Assembly: GCA_036365455.1 (NCBI GenBank)
Contig: JAWQUS010000030.1
Location: 8,990,001 to 9,054,000, forward strand
DNA: 64,000 nucleotides
Reading direction: 5' to 3'
Source of the DNA: Macrosoma leucophasiata
Taxonomy: Eukaryota; Arthropoda; Insecta; Lepidoptera; Hedylidae
Within the stretch, counting starts at the first letter, position 1; every line of letters starts with the position of its first letter. This document shows positions 44,196 to 55,217 of this stretch, one piece after another. The notes under the pieces are model-generated. The model was not told where the DNA came from, ran no database searches, and saw only the letters and a program-made list of their open reading frames with translations. A program made the position numbers and the translations under genes.

Positions 44196-44360
44196 AATGG
44201 TAGTGTTCAGCGCTATCGTATTGCGTCTGCTTATGTCAAATTTCAATGTAAATGCTTTGCCACACCTGAGGCTTTACTTGTTTTGCCTCTGTAATAATTA
44301 TTACGGAACGATACTTTACCTACTCTCTAACAAGATAGTGCTGAAAAGTCATTATTTTCA
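44196..44360. mobile_element. SINE family X, rearranged fragments
   Basis: TGGTAGTGTTCAGCGCTATC (plus sense) is followed by GCTTTGCCACACCTGAGGCT and AACAAGATAGTGCTGAA (minus sense), so pieces in both orientations are joined. Confidence 0.5.
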
Positions 44361-44593
44361 GTTAAAAGTAGGACAATATTACTCCATTTTTAACACCTAT
44401 TATCCTTTGGCGGCAGACAGAGATAAACTGATATATACACCTATGTGTCACATCAATGCACAAAGCATTCCTAATTGGAATATTTTTCGTGACGAACGAA
44501 TAAACTTCCAATCGACTGTTGATTGGGTTAATCGTCGCTACATTCAATAGAGAACATGCAATTTAATAGGTTGGGGAAAAAGTCTTTTCGCAT

Positions 44594-45004
44594 TTTTTAT
44601 TATTTTTATTATGGCATCGCTATTACGCATATTGCCAGTGTCAAGTAAAACGATATTTCATATTTATGCAGCGTAAAAGTTAATATAATATAGTCATCAA
44701 GTATAATATGTAAGTATCAAGTATATAAGTTATCAAGTATAATATGTCAGTCAAGTGAGTTACAATCAAGTTATTCGAATAAAGCGATGGCTACTTTACC
44801 AGAACATTTACAATGTAGTTTTGGAGGCAACCTGAAAGGTCGTATTTTCGCACTGTTATTCTATTTCACTATACACGGGCACTGTAATAAACCTATATCA
44901 AACAAAATGCCACCAATTTTATTCAATGTAACTTAAAAATACACCAAGAAAGTGAAATAAAATAAGAGCACCATACGCCTCTTTCAAGGTTCCCGCCAAA
45001 ACTC
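44594..45004 (-). mobile_element. Retroposed sequence with A-rich tail and 10-bp target duplication
   Basis: CTTTTCGCAT flanks it on both sides (44584-44593 and 45005-45014), and this site is normally single in mariner copies 1 and 2. On the minus strand it starts GAGTTTTGGCGGGAACC and ends AATAAAAATAATAAAAAA, so it has the hallmarks of LINE-mediated retroposition. The source transcript or SINE family is not recognised. A direct ACTTGATA-type repetition lies in its 3' half. Confidence 0.8.
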
Positions 45005-45168
45005 CTTTTCGCATAATAGTATGTATGAACTTGTAATGAAATCTCTTTGGCTGTAGTATTTGTATCTGGCTGGTTTTGGTATCATTGAAAGTTAAAATTT
45101 TAAAGAACATAATTCCAAATTCAAATTAGGCAAATGTGTGATTTTCATTTGTTTTTCGTACTGTCAAG

Positions 45169-45952
45169 ATGAGTGAATCTAATGAAGAAATTCGATACAT
45201 TTTAAAATTTTACTACAAAAAAGGTAAAAATGCAACGCAAGCCGCGAAAAAAATTTGCGATGTTTATGGACCTAGTGCAGTGTCTGTGAGAGTAGCACAA
45301 ATTTGGTTTAAGCGTTTTCAATCCGGAAATTTTGATGTGTAAGATGCACCTCGCTCTGGTCTGGTCTGGTCGCCCTATTACGGATAAAATGGATGCCATT
45401 TTTGAAAAAGTGGAGCAAGATCGACATATCAGTAGTTACGACGTAGCTGAAGAACTGAGAATTGATCACAAAACAGTTTTGGCGCATTTGAAAAAAGCTG
45501 GGTACAAAAAAAAGCTCGATATTTGGGTACCTCACGAGCTCACTGAAAGAAACCCAATGGACCGTGTACTCATTTGTGATTCTTTATTACGACGTTATGA
45601 AACCGAATCATTTTTGAAGAAGCTGATAACTGGTGATGAAAAGTGGATCACGTACGACAAGAACGTGCGAAAAAGGTCGTGGATTATGAGCTATTACCAC
45701 CAGGCAGGACTTTCGATTCTGAACTCTACTGCGAACAACTGATGAGATTAAAGCAAGAAGTTGAGAGAAAGCGGCCGGAATTGATCAACAGAAGGGGTGT
45801 GGTGTTTCATCATGATAACGCTAGACCTCACACATCTATAGCCACTCAGCAAAAATTAAGAGAGTTTGTCTGGGAGGTGTTAATGCATCCGCCGTATAGT
45901 CCTGACCTTGCACCTTCAGATTTCCACCTGTTTCGGTCTCTTCAGAATTCTC
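45169..45952 (+). pseudogene. mariner transposase, broken
   Basis: ATG at 45169-45171. Breaks: a TAA at about 45341 (GATGTG|TAA), a short duplication GGTCTGGTCTGG near 45355 that shifts frame, and a deletion near 45684 that removes the codons between KRSW and YYELLP. The HHDN motif with the second catalytic Asp is intact near 45810 and PSDFHLF near 45920. The end is missing, so it is inactive. Confidence 0.88.
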
Positions 45953-46849
45953 GCCTAATATTTTAATTATGTAATTTTCATAAATATTAGGTGTATGTTT
46001 GCATTTATCCTATTATTTTAATGCTATTCTAAAAAAACATATATTTATTTAAGTTAGTGATACAGAATTTCGAAGAGATGTGTTTCGAAGAAAAGTATAA
46101 CCTTGACCAATAATAACAATCTCATCTCATGAAAATATCTGTGTTTACTTTTTTGTACTGTTTTCTCATAAGACAGAAAATAATATTGGAATATTTCACG
46201 TGTATACATATTACATACTCACATAAAATTAAAGGAAGAGGTACCTCACAATATCTACTTATTACCGTTTAAAGGTAATATACCTACGTGTAGAAATTTC
46301 CGATCGGTCGTCCGTAAGAAAGATTTTGCATTGTAAGTAGATACACTCAACATTATAGGTAAGCTATTCCATTAAGAATTCTTACAGGTTATACTCCAGG
46401 GAGATACTGCTTTGAAAATCCCTACGAGAATATCTGCGCACACAATATATCCCTGAGGAATATAAATGTATAGAAAACTGACCACTTTTAATCTCTCACG
46501 TCTCAAAGGAAGGGGAAAGTGTTTAGACATTATCATTCTTCAATATTACGAGATATTGTTTGCTCGATTAAGAGTGTTTGCTTAGGATATACGCTTGTAA
46601 AAATTGATTTATGGCATCGGCTTGCGACACCCTCGCATGACACGTGACGAGTATGTGAGATAGGATCGTTATGATGATGGCGGAATGAGCGTGATTTATC
46701 TAACATATCATATATTTTCTCTTCTATAGTATAAAAGCATATGATATAACCTACCCTCACCTATTCATCTTAGCGTGATGTTATATAGCCTAAAACCTTT
46801 TTCAATAAAAAGGCTATCTAATACTGAAAGATTTTTTAATCGGACCAGA
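45953..46849. other. AT-rich intergenic DNA
   Basis: Nothing recognisable up to a lepidopteran repeat tail at 46850-46915 (ACAAACAAACAAACTC, TATAATATTAGTAT) like that at 4500-4570. Confidence 0.4.
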
Positions 46850-46921
46850 AGTTAGAGATTACCGCGTTCAAGCAAACAAACAAACTCTTCAGCTTTATAA
46901 TATTAGTATAGATTACTTTTT

Positions 46922-47020
46922 TACTGATGGTAGAGTTTCAGTGTCGGAGCTCGAGGGCGAATACACCACCGCATTATCTGATCTATCTGCCTACTATCCT
47001 GTTCCGGATAGATGGCAAAT
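46922..47020 (+). mobile_element. SINE family X, head fragment
   Basis: ACTGATGGTAGAGTTTCAGT, GGAGCTCGAGGGCG and CACCACCGCATTA match the head; truncated after about 100 bp. Confidence 0.65.
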
Positions 47021-47078
47021 TATAGCCACGTATTTTAACAATCATGCTATTACTTACGAAAACGTTATAATCATGCTA

Positions 47079-48372
47079 TTGTGGATCCAAAAGTTCGTGG
47101 CCCAAACTACAAGGAGAAAAAATATCTTTTTAAATTTACCGTCATTTGTTAGTGTGTCTTCTATTGATTTATTGTGCGCAGTTTCATTCCGATACTGCAC
47201 AATATACATTTTCTGTGATTATTTGTTTGAAGCATTCTGACGCGATTTTCAATAATGGAGAAAATTGAACATCGTGCAGTCATTAAGTACCTCAATAAAA
47301 AAGGCCTGTCACCAAAAGACATCCATCAAGATATGGTGGGCACTTTGGGGCAGTCTGCTCCATCGTATTCCAATGTCAAGAAGTGGGTAGCTGAGTTTAA
47401 GCGCGGTCGTGAGAGCATTGAAGATGATCCTAGGAGTGGACGGCCTACAACCTCTACCACGAAAGAAATCATCGATAAAATTTGTGATCTCGTACTGGGT
47501 GATCGACGTTTGACCATTGGTAAGATAGCTGAGACAACAGACATTAGTTATGGCTGGGTGCAACACATAATAACGAAAGAATTGGGATTCCATAAGGTTT
47601 CTGCTCGCTGGGTCCCGAGGTTGCTTTCAGCTGAACAAAAACGAGTTCGATTCGCAATTTCGCGAGACTGTTTGGAACTTTTTGAGACTGATCCCGAGGA
47701 CTTTTTGTAGATTTGTAACCATGGATGAAAGCTGGGTTCACCACCATATTCCTGAATCAAAGCAACAATCCAAACAGTTTAAAAGATCTGACTCACCTAC
47801 AACGAAAAAGGCTAAGGTCGTTTTGTCGACTAACAAAGTCATGGCTTCTGTTTTTTGGGATGCGAAGGGCATTATTTTTGTAGATTATTTACCGAAAGGT
47901 CAAACTATTAATTCTAGTTATTATTGTAACCTTTTACGAAGACTCCGAGAAGAAATAAAAGAAAAAAGGCCGGGAATGTTGCGTAAGAAAGTTTTGCTCC
48001 ATCAAGACAATGCACGTGTTCACACTTCGGTTGAAACAATGTCTGTAATCCATGATTGTGGCTACGAATTGCTGCCCCACCCTCCTTATTCGCAGGATTT
48101 AGCCCCCTCATATTATAATTTATTTCCAAATTTAAAAAAAAAACATTTGGGTGGCTCGCAATTTTCGACCAAAGATGAGGTGATAGTCGCAGTAAACGAG
48201 TATTTCGCCGACCTTCCGGAATCTTGTTTTTTCGAGGGGATAAACAAGTTGCAGTTCAGGTGGAAGAAGTGTGTTGAGCTAGATGGAGACTATGTCGAAA
48301 AATAAAAATAAATTTAGACCCACTTTTCTTACATTTTCTTGGTCGGGCTTCGAACTTTTGGATCCAACCTCG
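47079..48372 (+). mobile_element. mariner of a second lineage, near full length
   Basis: Left TGGATCCAAAAGTTCGTGG and right CTTCGAACTTTTGGATCCA are inverted repeats; TA flanks both ends (47077-47078, 48373-48374). About 1.29 kb, the normal mariner size. The first few left terminal bases differ from the right. It is clearly distinct from the three cecropia-type copies. Confidence 0.88.
47255..48305 (+). pseudogene. mariner transposase (SETMAR-like lineage), frame-shifted and catalytically damaged
   Basis: N-terminal part: [17 protein letters not shown], the first HTH with [12 protein letters not shown], and [10 protein letters not shown] before the second HTH. The frame stops at 47710 after DPEDFL and continues in another frame from FVTMDESWVHHH (first catalytic Asp) to LDGDYVEK at 48305. 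HQDNARVH gives the second Asp. The third should be in DLAPSDYNLF but here reads DLAPSYYNLF, so Asp is replaced by Tyr. That change plus the frameshift make it inactive. Otherwise the protein is complete in length (about 345 residues). Confidence 0.9.
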
Positions 48373-48389
48373 TAATATTTTATTTTTCG

Positions 48390-48670
48390 CTAACTGCCTC
48401 GGTAGCCTAGTAGTAGCAGGCCACTACTACTACTACGCTGAGGTCCTGGTTTCGATTCCCGGGTTGGGGGTTATCAGAGATAATGGTGTAAAGTCCTTTA
48501 CCTCTGGTTCTATTGGGATTTTTCAATTTTCTGAAAATTTCCAAGTACCTCGAAGTTTGGTTATGTGCCCGGAGATGTCCAATAGGCTCGCCACCTGTTA
48601 CATGGGCCAAAAACGTAACCGGCGAATCGTGGGTTTTTGCATGTATGCTTGAATGCATGCATTTACCCCT
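48390..48670 (+). mobile_element. tRNA-head SINE (family S), copy 2
   Basis: Head GCCTCGGTAGCCTAGTAGTA and B-box-like CTGGTTTCGATTCCCGG (48445-48465) indicate a tRNA-derived promoter. The body shares ATCAGAGATAATGGTGT and CGGCGAATCGTGGGT with 9015-9240. Confidence 0.75.
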
Positions 48671-48693
48671 TACATTTTTTTGTAAAATATCTA

Positions 48694-48752
48694 TAGGTTG
48701 CAGTAGTCGCTTAACATAATATCAATATGAAGTGCATGCTTGTTCGCCAACA
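48694..48752 (+). mobile_element. SINE family X, tail fragment
   Basis: CATGCTTGTTCGCCAACAT with upstream TTGCAGTAGTCGCTTAACAT matches the 3' tail only. Confidence 0.5.
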
Positions 48753-48789
48753 TGATAATATAATTAAAGTATTCCTCGAAGGAAAATCT

Positions 48790-48915
48790 TAATGCATGTA
48801 TTATGGCATATCTATATGTAAACACACACGATACGCCGGTTGAGTTTTGTCCAATATAGCAGGTGGCGAGCCTACTGACATCTCCGGGCACATTAAGACA
48901 CTCTGCGGGCGACAC
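48790..48915 (-). mobile_element. tRNA-head SINE (family S), tail-side fragment
   Basis: ATAGCAGGTGGCGAGCCTAC and TGACATCTCCGGGCACAT are the reverse complement of the body of copy 2. Confidence 0.6.
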
Positions 48916-50295
48916 TGGTAATCTTCTAAAAAATTAGAAAATTGCAATGGGTGCCCGGATAAAGGATAATACAACCTTATAGTTGATAACCTCAGATTCG
49001 GGGATCGTATCTAAGACGACAGCGTAGCCTGCCACAACTAGACTAATGAGGCAGTTAAAAAAATACTTATAGAATTTTGCTGAATTATCTGAACATTACA
49101 TTCCTACTAAATGATATCAACAATAATATGACACGCGCTACTTAATTTAAAGTTATAACTAGAAGCAAAACAAGAGTCTTATTTGTGGGTTGAAACTAAA
49201 ACACAGTGCCCTTGAGAAAATTTCCACTAAATGGTCGTATTAGATTACCTAACGTTGATTGGTACTTAACCTTAATTAGATCATATCAATCATTCGATAC
49301 AATCTGTGCTAATGCTAAAACCATTTAGGTATTTGTAGATCGTAGGCACAAGACTTGCCACCCAATTTCACTCCTTTAATAATATAATTAATCTTCATCG
49401 GAAAACAATTATAGGCTTCAGCTTTTTATAGTTTTAGATCAAACCAAACCAAAACTAATATTTCTTATTATAGTTTGAAGAATTAGGTACAATATAATAA
49501 CGCATTCTTATCCCTGACTTGTTTTTTTCGTAATAAATACTATTTGTTGCTTTTTAGGATATGTATACTTTCTGACTCTCTCTCGTATATTCGCTCAACA
49601 AATTTCAATGATCCATTAGCTAAATATTTTAATTAATCAGTTAGTCATGATAAATCCACATAAGTATATTGCGCAATAAAAATAATTGAACTGTAAAGTG
49701 TAAGAGACGAAATACAGCCATATATTTTGAGCGCGGTCGTAGGTCTAGTGTCAAAATTTAATTAACCTAGCGGAGTGCCTACGGGCCGTTTCCCATAGTG
49801 GCGGGCGGTGAGCGAGCGTAGGACGGGCGTGCGGCGTATTCGTTCACTTCATTGCGTTTCATTAGCGTCTGCCTGCCCGCTTTCACAACCCGCTTCACGT
49901 TGATTGCCAGTCCAGTAAATATTATTCCGACGGCTGTGCATTTCAAAATATATACCGGTAAATGCCGCATTTAATTTCGATATGATACCTTAAATTCAGT
50001 AAATTGCTTGTTTAAACGTGTTCATTTTCCTAGTGTTTTTGTTCGTGGTATTGGTAGCTACAGCGCATCTAAATATATATTGTAAACATGTTTTTATCCA
50101 ACATAAACATGAATCCAAAGTTTTTTGTTTAGTTTTTGTTTTAAATCATGATAACATAGGTACAGAAAAAGGATATAAGCACCTATTTAGATACATGACA
50201 AGAATTTATTGTAAGTCACCGAGACTCATAAGTTAGGGGTTGCGAAAGGTTGTTTTCGCTGGTTAATAAATTTTATTGTGATTAAATTATTATTT
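48916..50295. other. Unassigned DNA with a GC-rich patch at 49780-49880
   Basis: The patch (GGGCCGTTTCCCATAG, GGCGGGCGGTGAGCGAGCG) resembles one end of a DNA transposon, but no matching inverted end was found. The rest is AT-rich. Confidence 0.35.
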
Positions 50296-51430
50296 CTAAA
50301 GTAAAAAGTGTGTTGCTCCCGTAACACGAACGCCCGTCTCCACCGGTGGAAACTAAACTGCCAATTTGCAGTTTGATGAAGCAAGGGTCCAAAGCTCGAC
50401 CTAATACAATTCCGCATCCGCCACCAAATTCGTCACAAAGACCAAACCTATTCACATCAATATAGTCTTTGCATGATCGCCACGATGTCATATTTGCATT
50501 AAAGGTTTGAACAGAAATGGGTCGCATATTTTAAAACAATGTATTTGACAGTGCTTTTCATTTTTAATTCGTAAAAATGTGTATTGGTTAGTTAAATAGC
50601 GCCGATAGTGATGGTTAGTTCAAAAGTATCGTTAGTTGAAAATGGACGATAAGTTCTGCCAAAGTTTTCTTTTCTAAAGTGTATTGAACTTTGTAACGAT
50701 CCCTCGCAGTCACCACCGGTAGAAACTAAAATTTCAATTTGTTATTGATGAAGTGACAAAGGGTCCGAGGCTCCACCTAACAAAATCCGCACCAAATTTG
50801 TTGCAAAGATCGAACCTATTCATATACTTAATGTTTGTATGATAGCCACGATGTCACATTGCATTGAAGATAAGAACAGGAATGGGTCGCATATTTTATA
50901 TCAGTTCACTGAATTTACAGAAATTTTTCGTTTGTATTGAATATTTATTTTACATTTGGATTATCACTTTTCTTAAGAACGGACTTATATACTCGTAGGC
51001 GGCACGTCTCGAGGCGGCGCTTGTCTACTTCACAAGGCGCTCCAGCCTACATAAAAGTTAGCGCAACTGCCTAAGGGAGACCCCTGTGGGTCCGTACCTC
51101 GGCTTGGAACATTGCGGAGGGACACATAAGACATATATGCGATGACCACAGACCAATCAGCCTTCCTTGTGCAACTTTCTCTCTAGTCATCGGTTGGTGA
51201 TGACCGTATATACCTACTATACGACCACGCGGGTCGTGCTAGGGTCTAGGCTTAGGACGGACGCGGCGCGAACGCGTTATTCGGATGTTTGTGGGGTGTT
51301 GTAGTTGTTTATACATTGCGGATTGCGATAGCGAACGTGGTCTCTGGTCTTTTAGGACATTTCTTGGACATCTCCTTTTGGCGCGATCAAAAGGAGCGTA
51401 AATCGCTCACTTTTAGTGCTTTGGTCAACC

Positions 51431-51722
51431 CATAGAGCAACGCGGTCCACCGGTCGCGGCGGACTGGAGGGGAGTAGCCATAGCGTGTATTACCGATACA
51501 AAATAGTCTGTCATTTTTTGCGGGGGGAAATGCGTGCGACACACACGCACTCTACAAAAATCGTCTATTACTACGAAACTCACACCTTTACTTTAACAAA
51601 ATACAGAAACAATTTCACGCACACATTTAAATATCTAGGCGACAGGCGTCAGATCATTTGGTCTTGTACTTTGACAGAGGGGAAAGCCTGCATATGGCTA
51701 CTCCCCTCCGTGTTGCTCTATG
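51431..51722. mobile_element. MITE family M, copy B
   Basis: CATAGAGCAACGCGG to TGTTGCTCTATG, flanked by GGTCAACC and GGTTAACC. The right terminal repeat has lost its GCCGCGGCCGG portion. Inserted in the family R cluster. Confidence 0.85.
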
Positions 51723-52215
51723 GGTTAACCTACATGGATACTCAAATGTTAAAAACATGAAGGACACATAAGCAGTAGTAACACAGCGCTAACAACGTCG
51801 GCTTATCAACGAGTTAGTTAGATGGCTACGTTTTTATTATCGTTAGTTGAAAATAAACGAAAATGTCTACACAAAGTTTTCTTTTTTATAAAGTGAAGTG
51901 AGCCCCGGCCTCGTAATGATCACCCACAGCCACCACCGGTGTAAAATGAAATATTATTCTCTATTCTATGACTAAACTGCCAATTTGTAGTTTGATGAAG
52001 TGATAAAGGGTCCGAGGCTCGACCTACCATAATTCACAAAGACCAAACCTATTCATATCAATATACATAAGTCCATACATCATTTTATGACCACCACGAT
52101 TTAGTTTTGAGTTTGATTTGAGTAAAAACATTGAAGGTTTGAAAAGAAATGAGTTGCATTTTTGTATACATGAATTTACCAGTATTTTAAGTAATAAAAT
52201 AAAAATAAAATAAAA

Positions 52216-52414
52216 TACGCTTACACTCACAGCTCCACATTAGGTATTTAAAAACCTGTGTCGTGGATGCCGTTGTACACATACAACACATACACAAACA
52301 CCCAGACCCGAAACAAATATCTATAGGCCATACAAATATTTGTCCCGGTGCGTGGATCGAACCCGCAACCCTTCGAATCAAACTGTGGTTTCACACCGCT
52401 AGACTAACCGGGTC
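52216..52414 (-). mobile_element. tRNA-derived SINE (family T), copy 1
   Basis: Minus strand starts GACCCGGTTAGTCTAGCGGT (A box region), then TGCGGGTTCGATCCACGC (B box). The body has TTTGTTTCGGGTCTGGGTGT and ends CTGTGAGTGTAAG. It is inverted relative to copy 2 at 52629. Not a tRNA gene: the stems do not pair. Confidence 0.85.
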
Positions 52415-52628
52415 GTCAAGTGAAGACTATATATAAATATATATATATTTTATACGTATCGCCCTTGAAAATAATAACAGGCCAAAAAATGTTATGAAAA
52501 ATAGATGTTGGCCGATTCTCAGACCTACCCAATATGCTCACAAAATTTCGTGAGAATCGGTCCAGCCGTTTCAGAGGAGTACGGTAACTAACATTGTGAC
52601 ATGGATATTTTATAAATCAGATATTGAC

Positions 52629-52830
52629 GACCCGATTAGCCCAGCGGTGCGATTCGACCGTTAGATTCGAAAGGTCGCGGGATCGATCCCCGCACTGAAA
52701 CAAATATTTGTAAGGCCTACAGATATTTGTTTCGGGTCTGGGTGTTTGTGTATGTGTTGTATGTGTACATGTGTACAACGGCACCTACGACACAGATTTA
52801 TATAATACCTAATGTGGAGCTGTGAGTGTT
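52629..52830 (+). mobile_element. tRNA-derived SINE (family T), copy 2
   Basis: GACCCGATTAGCCCAGCGGT, B box GCGGGATCGATCCCCGC, body TTTCGGGTCTGGGTGTTTGT, end GGAGCTGTGAGTG. About 215 bp from copy 1 in head-to-head orientation. Confidence 0.85.
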
Positions 52831-52982
52831 TAAAAAAGTTTTCAAATTGATAAACAGTACAAATATATACAAAATATATTTGTATGTAAACAGTACAAAT
52901 GTATACAAAATATATTTGTACTGTTTATCAATTTGAGAACTTTTTTTTAAACACTCACAGCTCCACATTAGGTATTATATAT
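52801..52982. repeat. Near-perfect palindrome of about 180 bp at the SINE end
   Basis: Left arm 52801-52880 (ATAATACCTAATGTGGAGCT through TTGATAAACAGTACAAATAT) is matched inverted at 52903-52982, with only a few differences. The right arm is a copy of the SINE T 3' end plus its flank. Confidence 0.9.
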
Positions 52983-53980
52983 TATAAATCTGATAAAACT
53001 TTAGATAACCGATATGAATATATTTTTGTTCAAATCTTCCAATCAGTGAAACATCGACAAATGATGACGACGATGCTTAATTCGAAAGTATCGTTGCATA
53101 GTCAAAATAAACGTTAAGTTCTGCACAAAGTTTCCTTTTTCAAAATTGGAGTTTGCCTCGTCACGATCGCCCGCAGCCACCACCGGTGCAAACTAAACTG
53201 TCAATTTGTAGTTTGATGAAGCGATAAAAGGTCCGAGGCTCGACCTAACATAATTCCAGATCCGCTACCAATTTGGTCACAAAGATCAAACCCATTTATA
53301 TCAATGTAGTCTTTGTATGATAGCCACGATGTTAGATTTGCATTTGGGATAAACAGATATGGGTCGCATATTTTATATCAGTTCACTGGATTATCCAGTA
53401 TTTTTCGTTTCTATTGAATATTTCTTTTACATTTGTACTGTTTATCACTTTTAGTGCTTCGGATAACCGCTTATGAGTTTAATATATTGTTCTAGTCTTC
53501 TTATTAGTAAAATAGTGCTCACAATTACGGTTCGTTGAAAAGTATCGTTAGTTGAAAATAGACGAGAATGGTAGACATTAGCACAACACAATTTTTTTTT
53601 TCTAAACTAAAGTGGGCCGCGTAACGATCGCCCGCAGCCACCACCGGTGGAAAATAAACTGCCAATTTGTAGTTTGATGAAGCGATAAAGAGTCCTAGGC
53701 TCGACATAACATGATTCAGGATTCGCTAGCAAAATTAATGTGACCAAATGGAAAAAAAGACCCATAGAGTAATCAATCAATATGAATCGGTTTGGTCTTT
53801 GTCTAAGGGATGCTATCCTGCATTTTTGCATAAATCGCTAGATCGCCAATGTTTGGTTGGCTTAATGTACTAACAGAAAATTATTTCGTACTAGTGAGGG
53901 GTGGGGTTGTTACTTCCCGACGCAAACCCAAATTTTTTCCCAATCCTCCTGGTAAATTCGTAGTTATGTATATGTTTTTG

Positions 53981-54245
53981 CTGGTGGTAGAGCTCCAGTG
54001 ACGGAGCTCGCGGGCGTAGGCACCACCGCATTACGTAGTGTTCAGCACTATAGTGTTCCGGTCAGGTGGAATTAATGTACAGCCCTGTAATTTCCGGCAC
54101 ATAGGCATAACACCTTATGCCTCAGGAGTGGTAACGCATCTCCATTTTGACTTCGGTCCTTGTGTGGGTGTCTATAGGCTGCAGTCATCACTTAACATCA
54201 ATGTGAACTGCATGCTTGTTTGCCATTTCCATAACATAAAAAAAT
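53981..54245 (+). mobile_element. SINE family X, best full-length copy
   Basis: Sense plus: head CTGGTGGTAGAGCTCCAGTG, ACGGAGCTCGCGGGCGTAGG, body CCTTATGCCTCAGGAGTGG and GCTGCAGTCATCACTTAACA, tail TGCATGCTTGTTTGCCATTT then an A tract at 54238-54244. The A tail fixes orientation. The tail resembles the 3' end of the LINE at 21258, so that LINE type may mobilise the family. No clear A and B boxes, so the head origin is unknown. Confidence 0.85.
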
Positions 54246-54480
54246 GTTTATTAATAAAAATATTAATCATTTTCATTTTTGTTCATAAAACTTACGTTCA
54301 GTAAGTGTACGCTGGTGATCAATAACGTCCACAGCATCGGTAGTAGAAGCGAAACTATCAATTTGTAGTTTAATGACGTCACAAAAGGTCGGAAGTCCGA
54401 CATAACTCAAATCCGGAAACAAATTGTTACAGAGACCAAGCATATTCAATATGATATTTTTAAATGAGTTCAATTACGAT

Positions 54481-55079
54481 AACCGGTTGCTACCTATCTG
54501 ATCAGAAATAAATACCTAATAGTAGGTACCTAAAATTATGTCTTCGTAAAATAAGATAAAATAAGATCTTCTGTTTTATAAAATTGATTGTAACCCACAG
54601 GAAGAATTAAAAGTGAAAGATTGACCGAGAACACGACAATAGGGTTACCGGCAGCGGTTGACTTGGAGAACAAATTAATTTTAGACGATGGCCAAAAGCT
54701 CAATTGGAACGAAGAAAACAAAGAAACTGATCGAAAGATATACAATTAATTGCCAATTGGATTTCTTTTTAGAATGGTCGTAGTCATGGCAACTTTAATT
54801 CATTTCCAGGATGTTAAGGAAATACCGGTGTAAGAATGAAACACAGTGAAATAATAGATCACAAAAACCTACGAATTTGGTAATATTTTGGTAGAGTTAA
54901 ACTGTAAATTTTGGTAGAATTAAATTGTAAGTATGTTTTCAATAGTTTTATAAAGTACCATTAGTCAGCGAACACATTGTAAATCAACATGCAACATAAA
55001 TCAAGGAAGTTGTATTTCATTTTAATATTTTACATTTAAGCAAGAATTAACTACCTACCTATTGTTGGATATTTTTATA
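54481..55079. other. AT-rich intergenic DNA
   Basis: Nothing recognisable. Confidence 0.4.
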
Positions 55080-55217
55080 TGTTATGGAATTGGCAAACAA
55101 GCATGCAGTTCACATGGATGTTAAGTGATGACTGCAGCCTATGGACACCCACACAAAGACCAAGGTCAAATGCAGGATGCGTTACCACTCCTGAGGCCTA
55201 AGATGTAATGCCTCGAA
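55080..55217 (-). mobile_element. SINE family X, partial copy
   Basis: TTGGCAAACAAGCATGCAGT, GACTGCAGCCTATGGACACC and CCTGAGGCCTAAGATGTAAT; truncated before the head. It lies just before the LINE. Confidence 0.78.

Larger units (their letters stand above)
44569..45952 (+). mobile_element. mariner (cecropia-type), copy 3, with a retroposed insertion, 3' truncated
   Basis: The left end GGTTGGGGAAAAAGTCTTTT follows TA at 44567-44568. A 411-bp insertion splits the left untranslated region. The element stops at 45952 within the sequence encoding the SLQNS motif, with no right terminal repeat. It is close in sequence to copies 1 and 2. Confidence 0.88.
50296..54480. repeat. Cluster of six degenerate repeats (family R)
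   Basis: A core containing CCACCGGTGGAAACTAAACT, AATTTGTAGTTTGATGAAG and GGTCC[G/A]AGGCTCGACCTAA occurs at about 50338, 50714, 51933, 53178, 53639 and 54334, all in one orientation. Around it are GTATCGTTAGTTGAAAAT[A/G]GACGA upstream and ATGGGTCGCATATTTTATAT downstream. Units are about 230-370 bp and diverged. Between them a MITE and SINEs have inserted. On the minus strand most units begin TATAAAATATGCGACCC, and several read as one frame for up to 80 codons (KDYIDVNRFGLCDEFGGG), which may be chance or a relic of coding. Confidence 0.7.

Noticed and set aside
49779..49880. GC-rich GGGCCGTTTCCCATAG segment as a DNA transposon end
   Set aside because: No matching inverted end or target duplication could be found nearby.
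50226..50527. 60-80-codon frames on the minus strand of the first family R unit
   Set aside because: Other units carry a 4-base difference in the middle that changes frame, and stops occur elsewhere; kept only as an observation on the cluster.
52629..52700. Possible tRNA genes at the SINE heads (also near 48445 and 4722)
   Set aside because: A- and B-box-like sequence is present, but the cloverleaf stems do not pair and each continues into a SINE body.
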